Origin: Streptococcus sp. WB01_FAA12
GTDB taxonomy: Bacteria > Bacillota > Bacilli > Lactobacillales > Streptococcaceae
DNA length: 64,000 bases
Assembly: GCF_012843315.1 (NCBI RefSeq)
Contig: NZ_JABAEX010000001.1
Span: 248,001-312,000 of the forward strand
Direction of reading: 5' to 3'
Shown: positions 1 through 8,069 of the stretch, piece by piece
Layout: each line of letters begins with the position of its first letter
Numbering within the stretch: the first letter of the stretch is position 1
Made by a program: the position numbers and the translations under genes
Notes under the pieces: generated by a model
What the model saw: the letters and a program-made list of their open reading frames with translations, nothing else
Databases searched by the model: none
Told to the model about the DNA's origin: nothing

Positions 1-784
1 TCTCCATACCGTTTTCTACAATATCCAATACTTCAGTTGCTAGATAACCCGCATTGAGCGCAATGGCTTCACCCGGCTCGATATAGACCTCAAGATTGTA
101 AGTTTCTCGGATACGCTTGATTTCAGAAATCAGCAAATCCACATCGTAGTCTTCTCTTGTGATGTGGTGTCCTCCACCCATATTGAGCCATTTAACTTGA
201 TGTAAATAGGGACCAAACTGCACTTCTACAGCTTTCAAAGTTGTCTCTAAATCATCTGCCCCTTGCTCACAGAGGGTATGAAAATGAAGGCCATCCACTA
301 AATCCAACAAATCACTAGGAATTTTATCTAGTGTCACTCCAAAACGAGAACCTGATGCACAAGGGTCATAGAGCGCGTGATCTCCTTGGGTTGAACATTG
401 AGGATTGATACGGAGACCTACACTGATACCAGCCTCTCGACAACGAGGACCATGTTTACGCAATTGTCTCTCTGAGTTAAAAACGATATGGTCTGTTATC
501 TTAAGCAATTCCTCTAAGTCTGCATCCTTAAATGCTGGCGCGAATACATGGACTTCCCCTTGGAACTCTTCTCTAGCTAACTTAGCTTCATAGAGTCCAC
601 TAGCCGTCGTACCAGATAGATACTGGCTAATCAAGGGATAGGTTTTGTAAAGAGAATATGCCTTCTGGGCAAGCAAGACCTTACAACCAGACTTTTTCTG
701 AACCTCTTGTAAAATGCGGCAGTTGGCTTCTAACTTTGCCAAGTCAATGACGTAAGCTGGTGTTGGTATTTGTTCCAGCTTCAT
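1..784 (-). CDS. nspC: Carboxynorspermidine decarboxylase, partial (3' end outside window)
   Basis: This is a PLP-dependent decarboxylase of the alanine-racemase fold that removes CO2 from carboxynorspermidine or carboxyspermidine, the last step of the alternative polyamine route. About 261 N-terminal residues are visible, beginning MKLEQIPTPAYVIDLAKLEA. The PLP lysine lies in LLAQKAYSL, and NMGGGHHIT and EPGEAIAL are typical of NspC. The start ATG shares one base with the stop codon of the upstream dehydrogenase gene (TAATG), so translation is probably coupled. The C-terminus lies beyond position 1. It is the fourth gene of the speA polyamine operon. In pneumococcus aguA and aguB follow, but they cannot be seen here. 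Confidence 0.9.
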   Translation of the reverse strand, partial: MKLEQIPTPAYVIDLAKLEANCRILQEVQKKSGCKVLLAQKAYSLYKTYPLISQYLSGTTASGLYEAKLAREEFQGEVHVFAPAFKDADLEELLKITDHIVFNSERQLRKHGPRCREAGISVGLRINPQCSTQGDHALYDPCASGSRFGVTLDKIPSDLLDLVDGLHFHTLCEQGADDLETTLKAVEVQFGPYLHQVKWLNMGGGHHITREDYDVDLLISEIKRIRETYNLEVYIEPGEAIALNAGYLATEVLDIVENGME

Positions 785-2043
785 TAGTCCACCATTTGTG
801 GATTTTCAACCACAACCCAAGGTAAACCATACTCATTCAAAGCTTCCATGAATGGATCTGGATCCAATTCTTCAAGGTTGTAAACTCCAGGTTGTTTCCA
901 AGTACCGTTCATAACCAATTTTGTCCCAATCATGGCTGGAACTCCTGTCGTATAAGAAATAGCTTGTGAACCAACTTCTGCGTAACATTCTTGATGGTCG
1001 CAAACATTGTAGATGTAAATAGTCTTCTCAACACCATCTTTGACACCAGTAAAGATACAGCCGATATTGGTTTTACCAACTGTACGTGGGCCAAGGCTGG
1101 CTGGATCTGGAAGCAAGGCTTTTAAGAATTGAATCGGAACGATTTCTTGTCCGTTAAAATTAATAGCATCTGTACGAAGGAGACCAACGTTTTCCAAGCA
1201 TTTCATGTGAGTTAGATAAGATTGACCAAAAGTCATAAAGAAACGTATCCGTTTGACACCAGGAATGTTTTTGGCCAATGATTCAATTTCTTCATGGTGA
1301 AGGAGATACATGTCTTTTTGTCCAACTTGAGGGAAATCATACTCACGCTTGATAGACATAGCTTCAACTTCGACCCATTTTCCATCTTCCCAGTAAGAAC
1401 CTGGCGCAGAAACCTCGCGGAGATTGATTTCTGGGTTAAAGTTTGTCGCAAATGGATAACCGTGATCTCCACCATTACAGTCTAAAATGTCGATATAGTG
1501 GATTTCATCAAAGTAATGTTTGAGAGCGTATGCTGAAAAGACACTAGTCACACCTGGATCAAAACCAGAACCAAGAAGAGCAGTTAAGCCAGCTTCTTTG
1601 AATTTCTCTTGATAAGCCCACTGCCATGAGTAGTCAAAGTAGGCTGTAAAACCAAGTTCCTTGCAACGTTTCTCATAAATAGCACGCCATTCAGGGTCTT
1701 CTGTATCCTCAGCCTCATAGTTGGCAGTATCAATATAATGCACACCTGTTTCCAAACAAGCATCCATAATGGTCAAGTCTTGGTATGGTAAAGCTACATT
1801 CAAAACAGCTTCTGGCTTGTAGCTTTCAATCAAAGCAATCACTTCTTCTACCTTATCAGCATCAAGAGCAGCTGTTTCAATCTTTGTACTTGTTTTGCCT
1901 TCTAATTTAGCCTTCAAATCATCACATTTTGACTTGGTACGGCTAGCAATCATAATCTCTGTAAAGGTTTCGCTATCTTGGCAAATCTTTGAAATAGCAA
2001 CTTGGGCAACGCCCCCACATCCGATAACTAGTAAACGACTCAT
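784..2043 (-). CDS. Carboxynorspermidine/carboxyspermidine dehydrogenase (saccharopine dehydrogenase family)
   Basis: This 419-residue protein has an N-terminal Rossmann motif (VIGCGGVAQVA, residues 6-16) and the length of bacterial carboxynorspermidine synthases, often annotated lys1 or saccharopine dehydrogenase. The family condenses aspartate semialdehyde with a diamine using NADPH, feeding NspC. Placement between speE and nspC makes a polyamine role much likelier than lysine metabolism. The start ATG overlaps the speE stop as ATGA (positions 2040-2043) and the stop overlaps the nspC start, so the genes are translationally linked. The exact substrate, putrescine or diaminopropane, cannot be told from sequence. 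Confidence 0.85.
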   Translation of the reverse strand: MSRLLVIGCGGVAQVAISKICQDSETFTEIMIASRTKSKCDDLKAKLEGKTSTKIETAALDADKVEEVIALIESYKPEAVLNVALPYQDLTIMDACLETGVHYIDTANYEAEDTEDPEWRAIYEKRCKELGFTAYFDYSWQWAYQEKFKEAGLTALLGSGFDPGVTSVFSAYALKHYFDEIHYIDILDCNGGDHGYPFATNFNPEINLREVSAPGSYWEDGKWVEVEAMSIKREYDFPQVGQKDMYLLHHEEIESLAKNIPGVKRIRFFMTFGQSYLTHMKCLENVGLLRTDAINFNGQEIVPIQFLKALLPDPASLGPRTVGKTNIGCIFTGVKDGVEKTIYIYNVCDHQECYAEVGSQAISYTTGVPAMIGTKLVMNGTWKQPGVYNLEELDPDPFMEALNEYGLPWVVVENPQMVD

Positions 2044-2900
2044 TTTTTCCCTTCCTCTTCTTCTAAAATGTCCTCAACATACTTGGGCAACATGAAGGAT
2101 CCTACGTGTAAGTTTGCAGTATAGTATTCTGTGAAAAGCTGGCGTTTTTTCCAGCCTTCCTTATCAAAATCTTTGACAGGGTGGTATTTTTTCGATGCAA
2201 ATCCAAACAACCAATAACCAGCAGGACTGGTCGGAATATGTGCCTGATAGACTCGGCTGATTGGAAATGCTTGATTGACCTTACGGTGCATGCTACGACA
2301 AGCTGACTCATCCTCGTCAAAGAAGGGACTCCCATGCTGATAAATCATGATGCCGTCTTCTTTCAAGGCTCTATAACTATTTCCGTAAAATTCCTTGGTA
2401 AAGAGCCCTTCCGTATGTCCAAATGGATCTGTCGCATCGTTGATGATAATATCGTAGTCATCTTCGCAGTTTCGCAAAAAGCGTAGCCCATTTTGATAAT
2501 AAATGGTAACACGAGGATCATCTAGCCCTGCCGCAAAGTCTGGGAAATACTCACGACAGACCTCAACCAACATCTCATCTGGTTCCACAATATCGATTTG
2601 CTCCAGTTCAGGATAGAGGGTTAATACTTGGGCAACACCACCGTCACCACCCCCAATAACCAAGACTTTCTTTGGATTGGGATGCACAGCCATGGGAACG
2701 TGAACGGTCATTTCGTTGTAAACAAAATCATCCGCGTCTGAGAACAAGACGTGCCCATTTAAAATCAGTATTTTTCCAAATGATGGCGTATCCAAGACTT
2801 CGATATCTTGCCATTCACTTTTTCCAGCATAGAGTTGCTTAGCTGTTCTCAAAGATAATTTCACATCTGGAGTATGAACTTCAGAAAACCATAAATCCAT
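2040..2900 (-). CDS. speE: Spermidine synthase
   Basis: This 286-residue aminopropyltransferase moves the aminopropyl group of decarboxylated S-adenosylmethionine onto putrescine. The nucleotide-binding motif VIGGGDGGVAQV lies near residue 79, followed by the acidic loop IDIVEPDEMLVEV and the active-site segment INDATDPFG. Length is normal for SpeE. The ATG directly abuts the stop of speA with no gap, and its 3' end overlaps the next gene by 4 bases. No SAM decarboxylase gene is visible in the window, so the aminopropyl donor must come from elsewhere or the true substrate may differ. Confidence 0.92.
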   Translation of the reverse strand: MDLWFSEVHTPDVKLSLRTAKQLYAGKSEWQDIEVLDTPSFGKILILNGHVLFSDADDFVYNEMTVHVPMAVHPNPKKVLVIGGGDGGVAQVLTLYPELEQIDIVEPDEMLVEVCREYFPDFAAGLDDPRVTIYYQNGLRFLRNCEDDYDIIINDATDPFGHTEGLFTKEFYGNSYRALKEDGIMIYQHGSPFFDEDESACRSMHRKVNQAFPISRVYQAHIPTSPAGYWLFGFASKKYHPVKDFDKEGWKKRQLFTEYYTANLHVGSFMLPKYVEDILEEEEGKK

Positions 2901-4361
2901 CTAGTTCTCCTTTCTCTTAATGACGTTGATGTGATTGACCTCTGGATCTTCCGTCCCTTGGAGGGAGCAACCACGTTCCTTGGCAAATTGGATATAGTCT
3001 ACAATTTCTCGTGTAATGCGTTCACCTGGAGCCAAGATAGGAATTCCTGGAGGATAGCACATGACAAATTCTCCACAGACCTGTCCAACAGACTCATCTA
3101 AGGTCAAACTTCTTCTCTCTGAATAGAAGGCTTCTTGTGGAGACAGCACTAACTCGGGCTGAATATATTCTCCAGCTATCAAGTCTTTTCCATCTCTTGA
3201 GTAAAGTCTCTTGATATCAGCTAAAGCACCAACCAAACGCTCGATGTCTTGGATGCGGTCACCAATGGAAATGTAGGCCAATATATTGCCAATATCCCCG
3301 AATTCAATCTGAATATCGTATTCATCTCGCAAGAGATCATAAACCTCTATACCTGTTAGCCCAATACCCTGAGTGTAAACTGACAGCTTGGTTACATCAA
3401 AATCACAGACCGACACACCGTCTATTAACTCTTTTGAGTAGGCATAGTAACCACCGATAGCATTGATTTCACGACGAGCATACTCGGATAGCTCAATGAC
3501 TTTCTCAAACGACTCTTTTCCACGAAGAGCTAAGTTGCGACGTGAAATATCCAAACTAGACATTAACAAGTAGGAGGCTGATGTTGACTGAGTCAAGTTG
3601 ATGATCTGACGAACGTACTCGGGATTCATCTGATTCCCAATAAGTAAAATGGAGCTTTGGGTCAAACTCCCACCAGACTTATGCATAGAGACCGCTGCCA
3701 TATCAGCGCCAACGTCCATAGCAGATAGCGGCAATTTATCTGTAAAATGCAGATGAGCTCCATGGGCTTCGTCCACTAAAACAAGCATGCCAGCTTCATG
3801 AGCCATTTCCGTCAAACCTTTAAGGTCTGAACAAATCCCATAGTAGGTAGGATTGTTGATTAGGATAGCTTTAGCATCCGGATGTTCCTTGATGGCCTGT
3901 GCAACACGGTCATTTTCAAGACCTAAAGCGATGCCGATTTTAGGATCTACACTCATCTCGATATAGATGGGAATGGCACCACATAGAACCAGCGCATTGA
4001 TAGCAGATTTGTGGACATTACGTGGCAGAATAATCTTATCTCCTGCCTTGCAGGTGGAAAGAATCATGGTTTGAACAGATGATGTTGTTCCACCAATCAT
4101 GAGAAAGGCATGCGCTGCTCCAAAAGCATCCGCAGCCAGCTCCTCTGCGTCTCGAATAATCGAAATGGGATGACCTAAATTATCCAATGGTTTCATTGAA
4201 TTGACATCAATGCCGACACATTTTTCTCCCAACAATTCAACAAGTTCTGGATTTCCCCGTCCGCGTTTGTGACCTGGTACATCAAAGGGAACAATCCGTT
4301 TCTTTCTTAGCTTTATCAGACCTTCATAAATAGGGGCCTGATTTTGATCTAACTTTTTCAA
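2901..4361 (-). CDS. speA: Arginine/lysine/ornithine decarboxylase, fold type I
   Basis: This 486-residue PLP enzyme belongs to the Orn/Lys/Arg decarboxylase family. In pneumococcus the homologue acts as an arginine decarboxylase giving agmatine, although it is often labelled lysine decarboxylase. The PLP lysine is K228 in SMHKSGGS, preceded by VDEAHGAH. The start is a TTG at 4361 with an AGGAG Shine-Dalgarno six bases upstream, because no in-frame ATG is better placed. A three-codon ORF (ATG TCT TGA, 4366-4358) overlaps this start. It is the first gene of the polyamine operon, and a terminator plus structured leader lie upstream at 4427-4760, suggesting attenuation. Confidence 0.9.
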   Translation of the reverse strand: MKKLDQNQAPIYEGLIKLRKKRIVPFDVPGHKRGRGNPELVELLGEKCVGIDVNSMKPLDNLGHPISIIRDAEELAADAFGAAHAFLMIGGTTSSVQTMILSTCKAGDKIILPRNVHKSAINALVLCGAIPIYIEMSVDPKIGIALGLENDRVAQAIKEHPDAKAILINNPTYYGICSDLKGLTEMAHEAGMLVLVDEAHGAHLHFTDKLPLSAMDVGADMAAVSMHKSGGSLTQSSILLIGNQMNPEYVRQIINLTQSTSASYLLMSSLDISRRNLALRGKESFEKVIELSEYARREINAIGGYYAYSKELIDGVSVCDFDVTKLSVYTQGIGLTGIEVYDLLRDEYDIQIEFGDIGNILAYISIGDRIQDIERLVGALADIKRLYSRDGKDLIAGEYIQPELVLSPQEAFYSERRSLTLDESVGQVCGEFVMCYPPGIPILAPGERITREIVDYIQFAKERGCSLQGTEDPEVNHINVIKRKEN

Positions 4362-4424
4362 GACATACTCCTTTACCGTATTTTTAGCTCCTCAAAATGA
4401 TGAAGGAGACCAAAGGTTGACTTA

Positions 4425-4453
4425 TGAAAAAAGAGCAGGTTTTCACCTGCTCT
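4425..4453 (-). terminator. Intrinsic terminator ahead of speA
   Basis: A 9-bp GC-rich perfect stem (4432-4440 with 4445-4453, loop GAAA on the transcribed strand) is followed by six U residues. It sits 66 bases upstream of the speA start and downstream of a promoter at 4760-4788. It therefore either ends a standalone small RNA or acts as an attenuator for the polyamine operon. Confidence 0.9.
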
Positions 4454-4753
4454 GCAATCTTCTGACGTGTTTATTTTGGTTTCTGTTGAGTATGTCTGTT
4501 CCTGATGTTTCCTAACTCTCTAGTAGCAAATATTACGTACTTTATTGATCGTTTCACAAGATGACGTGTGCTTTCACCACACTAAAATTTATGAATTAGG
4601 ACAGGCGTCCTAACATCAACTTATAAAAGTAGGCTTTTAACCCTATCAATAATGTGGCTTTTCAACCACGCTTCGGCATTCAACCCTGCCTGTCCGTAGG
4701 CATTTTTTACTCGGGTTTATATTTGCTAGAAAACATCATCTCATTTTCTAAGC
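4428..4753 (-). ncRNA. Structured leader or small RNA upstream of the polyamine operon
   Basis: A region of about 325 nt lies between a good promoter and an intrinsic terminator and has no ORF. Visible pairings on the minus strand: a 5' TAGAAAA/TTTTCTA hairpin; a long-range closing stem between CTAGCAAATAT (about 4725) and ATATTTGCTACTAG (about 4525); nested AACCC/GGGTT around GCCTACGGACAGGC; GTGG/CCAC; TAGG/CCTA; a 7-bp TTAGGAC/GTCCTAA; and GTGTG/CACAC. Several loops share a GTTGAAAAG-like sequence. I do not recognise it as tmRNA, RNase P RNA, T-box, lysine or SAM riboswitch. It could be a polyamine- or arginine-responsive leader, or a standalone RNA. Confidence 0.6.
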
Positions 4754-4759
4754 CTTATA

Positions 4760-4788
4760 ACTATATCATGTTTACAAGAGCTTGTAAA
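4760..4788 (-). promoter_or_regulatory. Promoter of the speA leader RNA
   Basis: A -35 TTTACA (4788-4783) and -10 TATAGT (4765-4760) are separated by 17 bases and predict a transcript starting near 4753. The -35 lies in an inverted repeat, TTTACAAG-AG-CTTGTAAA (4771-4788), which could be an operator. Confidence 0.6.
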
Positions 4789-4877
4789 GTACTTTTTTTG
4801 AATTTACTTAAATTTTGTTCGTGAATAGTTGAATTACTACCAAAAAGTTCATGTTCAACGAACTGAAAACGATTATA

Positions 4878-4904
4878 AAAGGAACTAATTTTTTTAGTTC
4901 CTTT
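4878..4904 (-). terminator. Terminator after the 103-residue gene
   Basis: An 11-bp stem (4878-4888 with 4894-4904) with a five-base loop lies just after the stop codon of the 4910-5221 gene. The following tract is U-rich but short, so it may be a weak terminator. Confidence 0.6.
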
Positions 4905-4909
4905 CGAGA

Positions 4910-5221
4910 TTATTTAATCTTATGCTTATCCATTTTTTCCTGGAAAATGTCTGTAATGATTTTGCGCAATTCTTCTCGTTCCTTCTCAGGAATCTCACCA
5001 CTTCTCTTGGCAACTGCATAGAGCTCTGGATGTTCGATGGAAATTCGCTTTATTGTCCGAGTTGTTGCGTGTTTTCTCACAAAAAATGGGATGCGTTTAA
5101 TCCATTCCTGAGGTACTAAGGCAAGGATTTTCGCAGCGGTTTCCTTATCGCTAATTTCAGATGTTATCAGTCCCTGCTTTATCATTTCCTGTTCTTTTTC
5201 AGTAAAATCTTTTAATTCCAT
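4910..5221 (-). CDS. Hypothetical 103-residue protein
   Basis: This small charged soluble protein begins MELKDFTEKEQEMIKQG and has no signal peptide or membrane segment. I do not recognise a family. It looks helical with a basic middle (KRIPFFVRKHATTRTIKRIS) and an acidic-basic C-terminus. An AGGAG site seven bases before the ATG and a terminator behind it support expression as a single gene. Its left neighbour is the polyamine leader and its right neighbour a membrane protein of unknown role. Nothing in the sequence suggests a function. Confidence 0.7.
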   Translation of the reverse strand: MELKDFTEKEQEMIKQGLITSEISDKETAAKILALVPQEWIKRIPFFVRKHATTRTIKRISIEHPELYAVAKRSGEIPEKEREELRKIITDIFQEKMDKHKIK

Positions 5222-5326
5222 GATTCTTCTCCTAGTTAGTAAATGACTCTATGGTAGATTATATACTAATCCTGACCAAAGTACAAATAGAATAACATCA
5301 AAAAAACTTAGTAGGTCTTCATTTCA

Positions 5327-6346
5327 CTAATCATCACGCGCTACTTCTCCAACTAGCTCAAAATCTATCATATGGTAGTTTTCATCCAAGCGAATTAAGG
5401 AAAAATACTCATTCCAAAACAGGTGGTCACTGGGACTTTTCCACTGGATACCATACCATAGTTGGGTCGAGTCTACAGGATGTGCAGGCGGAACTGACCA
5501 TAATTTATCACCAAAGGTCGTTCGCATGGCTCCTTCTTCAATACTAGCCAGTAAATCTACACCATCCAGTTTATAGGAGATAGCTTTTGATTTTGCTGCT
5601 TTGATACGATCTTCATCTAGCTTAAACTGGATAATTTTACAGTCCTCTAAAGCAATTTCTTTTGTTTCATCTCCGTATAAGGCAATACTTCCAAGGATTA
5701 AACCATCTTTGCCAAGAAGATAGGGAGCATACGACACAGCATTGCTATCTTGATGAAAACCTTTTTCGATAAAAATACTCTTATCAGCCTGATATTTTTT
5801 GATTTTCCCCGAAGAAAGAGCCTCATCATAATCGTTACTAAAGCTGTCATTCTCCCTGATGTAGATGTCAAAACCTTCTTTTAGAAGGTCACTCACACTT
5901 GTTTGCGTTAGTGTGATCGGTTTGTCATCTATCATCAATTCTGGAGCTTTGGGTGGCAACCCTATCTGACCATAAGCTATCATAAGAAATAAAGCCACCA
6001 TAAAAGAAACCACAAGTGCGATCATCGCTTTTCCCGTGCGTTTTCTAGCATTAAAAAGTGCCATAATCGGTGGTAGGATGACAATTTTTGCCAGGATAGC
6101 ATTACCAATTCCTCCCCTACTCATGATTTGTACTACACAAACACCAGCAATCGCAATCATCGACAAGTAAACCAGAAGTTCGCCAAGCCCCATCTTGTCT
6201 GTACGAGTTTGTTCATTTACTGGCTCATCTAAGACAGATTTCCCATTCACTACCAGCCTTTTGAGGAAGAAATACATTCCGAGTCCAATCCCCAAAAATG
6301 CTAGTCCAAGAAAAACTAGGGATCCGATTGCAATCATTCTGCCCAT
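5327..6346 (-). CDS. Hypothetical membrane protein, 339 residues
   Basis: This protein has four hydrophobic segments in its first third (about residues 4-28, 55-75, 80-97 and 106-126), then an extracellular or cytosolic domain of about 210 residues with no motif I recognise. AGGAG lies about nine bases before the ATG at 6346. An in-frame ATG three codons later is an alternative start. A 3' remnant of another membrane-protein gene ends just upstream, so these may once have formed a two-gene unit. Confidence 0.7.
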   Translation of the reverse strand: MGRMIAIGSLVFLGLAFLGIGLGMYFFLKRLVVNGKSVLDEPVNEQTRTDKMGLGELLVYLSMIAIAGVCVVQIMSRGGIGNAILAKIVILPPIMALFNARKRTGKAMIALVVSFMVALFLMIAYGQIGLPPKAPELMIDDKPITLTQTSVSDLLKEGFDIYIRENDSFSNDYDEALSSGKIKKYQADKSIFIEKGFHQDSNAVSYAPYLLGKDGLILGSIALYGDETKEIALEDCKIIQFKLDEDRIKAAKSKAISYKLDGVDLLASIEEGAMRTTFGDKLWSVPPAHPVDSTQLWYGIQWKSPSDHLFWNEYFSLIRLDENYHMIDFELVGEVARDD

Positions 6347-6359
6347 CTTTATTTTCTCC

Positions 6360-6533
6360 TTAGTTGATACATTCAGCCTTTATTTTCTTTTTTAAAGTTC
6401 TATTCGCAATCAGTAGCACAAGCAAAAGAAAGGGGGCCCCATTAAGAACAAATATAGGGAAGGCCTTGATAGAAATCCATAAAATCGTCCCTTTTTTCTC
6501 AATCCAACTACTCCCCCAATACTTAATTATATA
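6360..6533 (-). pseudogene. 3' remnant of a membrane-protein gene at the island edge
   Basis: An open frame of 57 codons with no start codon ends in TAA at 6362-6360. Its product, about IKYWGSSWIEKKGTILW to KAECIN, contains one clear membrane segment (APFLLLVLLIANR). It is cut off on its 5' side where the AT-rich island begins, so it is probably the 3' end of a gene whose front was lost on insertion. The shared strand and close spacing to the 5327-6346 gene support a former operon. Confidence 0.45.
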
Positions 6534-6625
6534 CTAAGTAATAGATAATTCTAAATGTTTACCTATTGCTTATCTTTAATTTAAAATAATTATTATAAAT
6601 TTTAATTTAGGTATCTTTAGCAACT

Positions 6626-6668
6626 TACAATATGATATAATTAACTATAAGAACATTGGTTAAGGACA
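6626..6668 (+). promoter_or_regulatory. Promoter and ribosome binding site of the NTPase pair
   Basis: An extended -10 (TGATATAAT, ending 6641) lies 33 bases before the ATG at 6675, and an AAGGA site sits eight bases before the ATG. The -35 is weak. The pair therefore has its own promoter and reads opposite to both flanks. Confidence 0.5.
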
Positions 6669-6674
6669 ACATAA

Positions 6675-8069
6675 ATGAAAAATCATTTGCTTAAAAAATT
6701 AACTTCTCTATTTCACAAAAATGAGCCTTCTAACAAGAATAATTTCCCCAACCCTAGTGTAAAACTTGAAAATTTAGCTCCAATAGATTATACTCAAATC
6801 GATTCTGATGAATTTGAAACAAATTACTACAAAATTTATAAAGATGTATTGAATAGTGTAATTCAAGATAAGCTTATAAAAAATGTTGGGATAACTGGAG
6901 GATATGGAACTGGAAAAAGCTCAATAATTCATAGTTATTTTAATGAATTAAAGAGTAAAACAAGTATTTATATCTCATTAGCACATTTTGATAGTTTAGC
7001 AGGAAATACTATTCATACTCCCCGAGATGATAAGACAATAAATAGTCAGATAGACAACATTTTAGAGATGAAAATTGTCAACCAATTAGTAAATCAGATC
7101 GAACCAGATAAAATACCAAAAGCAAACTTTTTAGCCAAAAAAAATATCAAAAAATATAAAATCATCTCTTATTCACTATCAATTATTTGTTTAATCCTTT
7201 ATTTTAAATTTTTATTACCAGTTATAACTGAAAAAATTACATATAGCATCAAAAATTTCCCACCTAATCTTGAATGTATTGATTATATTCTCATCATTAT
7301 ATCTATCATAGCTATGATTAGCTTATATTACCTTTTATCAAATACAATTAAGAATATAATATATAAAGGAAATTGGTCAAAACTGACAATAAATACTATG
7401 GGAATTAACGTAAACATGGAAAAGAGAGACTTTTCTACAGTCTCATATTTTGATAATTTTCTATCTGATGTTATTTATCTTTTTGATGAATCTGATGCAG
7501 ATTTTGTAATTTTTGAAGACTTAGATAGATTTAACGACCATTCAATATTCGAAAAATTAAGAGAAATTAACTTAATGGTTAATCAAAGGAGGAATCCTCC
7601 AAAGCGAAAGAAAATAATGTTTTTCTATGTGATTAGTGACGAAGTGTTTTCTGAAAAAAATGTTGACTCTACAAATAACAGTGAGAATATTGCTGCAACA
7701 GAGAAAACAAAATTTTTTGATGTAATTATTCCAATTATCCCTATTGTCAATAATACAAATTCATTTGATTATCTAAAATCAAAGTTGCTAGATGAACTAG
7801 AAATTACTGATAAAAATGATTCCGAGACTTTCTTATATCAAATTTCCATATTTATTGATGATCTTAGAGTTCTTAAAAATATAGTAAATGAATTTAAGAT
7901 TTACAAAGAAATTCATGATGATGATGATAATACTGATATAGATTACAAACAACTGCTTGCACTAATAATCTACAAAACTCTAAACTCCAGTGATTTTAAC
8001 GACTTAGTGAAATCTAAAGGAGACTTATACACCCTAATAAAAAATTCGTTGGAGGATAATGATGAGTGA
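6675..8069 (+). CDS. KAP/YobI-like membrane P-loop NTPase
   Basis: A 464-residue protein. A Walker A motif (TGGYGTGKSS, residues 74-83) is followed by two hydrophobic segments inserted in the NTPase (about 163-182 and 204-222), a Walker B-type FVIFEDLDRF (277-286), and KFFDVIIPIIPIVN near 347-360. This layout, with the membrane pair inside the ATPase and a DLDR box, is what I know from the KAP and YobI-like NTPases, some of which occur in defence loci. Base composition is far more AT-rich than the flanks, a sign of transfer. The 3' end overlaps the next gene by eight bases. YobI-type proteins are often one long chain; here the function appears split in two. The role is inferred. Confidence 0.75.
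   Translation: MKNHLLKKLTSLFHKNEPSNKNNFPNPSVKLENLAPIDYTQIDSDEFETNYYKIYKDVLNSVIQDKLIKNVGITGGYGTGKSSIIHSYFNELKSKTSIYISLAHFDSLAGNTIHTPRDDKTINSQIDNILEMKIVNQLVNQIEPDKIPKANFLAKKNIKKYKIISYSLSIICLILYFKFLLPVITEKITYSIKNFPPNLECIDYILIIISIIAMISLYYLLSNTIKNIIYKGNWSKLTINTMGINVNMEKRDFSTVSYFDNFLSDVIYLFDESDADFVIFEDLDRFNDHSIFEKLREINLMVNQRRNPPKRKKIMFFYVISDEVFSEKNVDSTNNSENIAATEKTKFFDVIIPIIPIVNNTNSFDYLKSKLLDELEITDKNDSETFLYQISIFIDDLRVLKNIVNEFKIYKEIHDDDDNTDIDYKQLLALIIYKTLNSSDFNDLVKSKGDLYTLIKNSLEDNDE

Noticed and set aside
4428..4753. tmRNA, RNase P RNA, T-box or lysine riboswitch
   Set aside because: The conserved cores I know for these RNAs are missing (no tag sequence, no T-box GGTACC-type bulge, no RNase P helices), so it is left unclassified.
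8059..8069. Frameshift splitting one long YobI-like gene into two
   Set aside because: A GGAGG site correctly spaced before the second ATG and a short overlap typical of coupled genes favour two real genes, although this remains testable.
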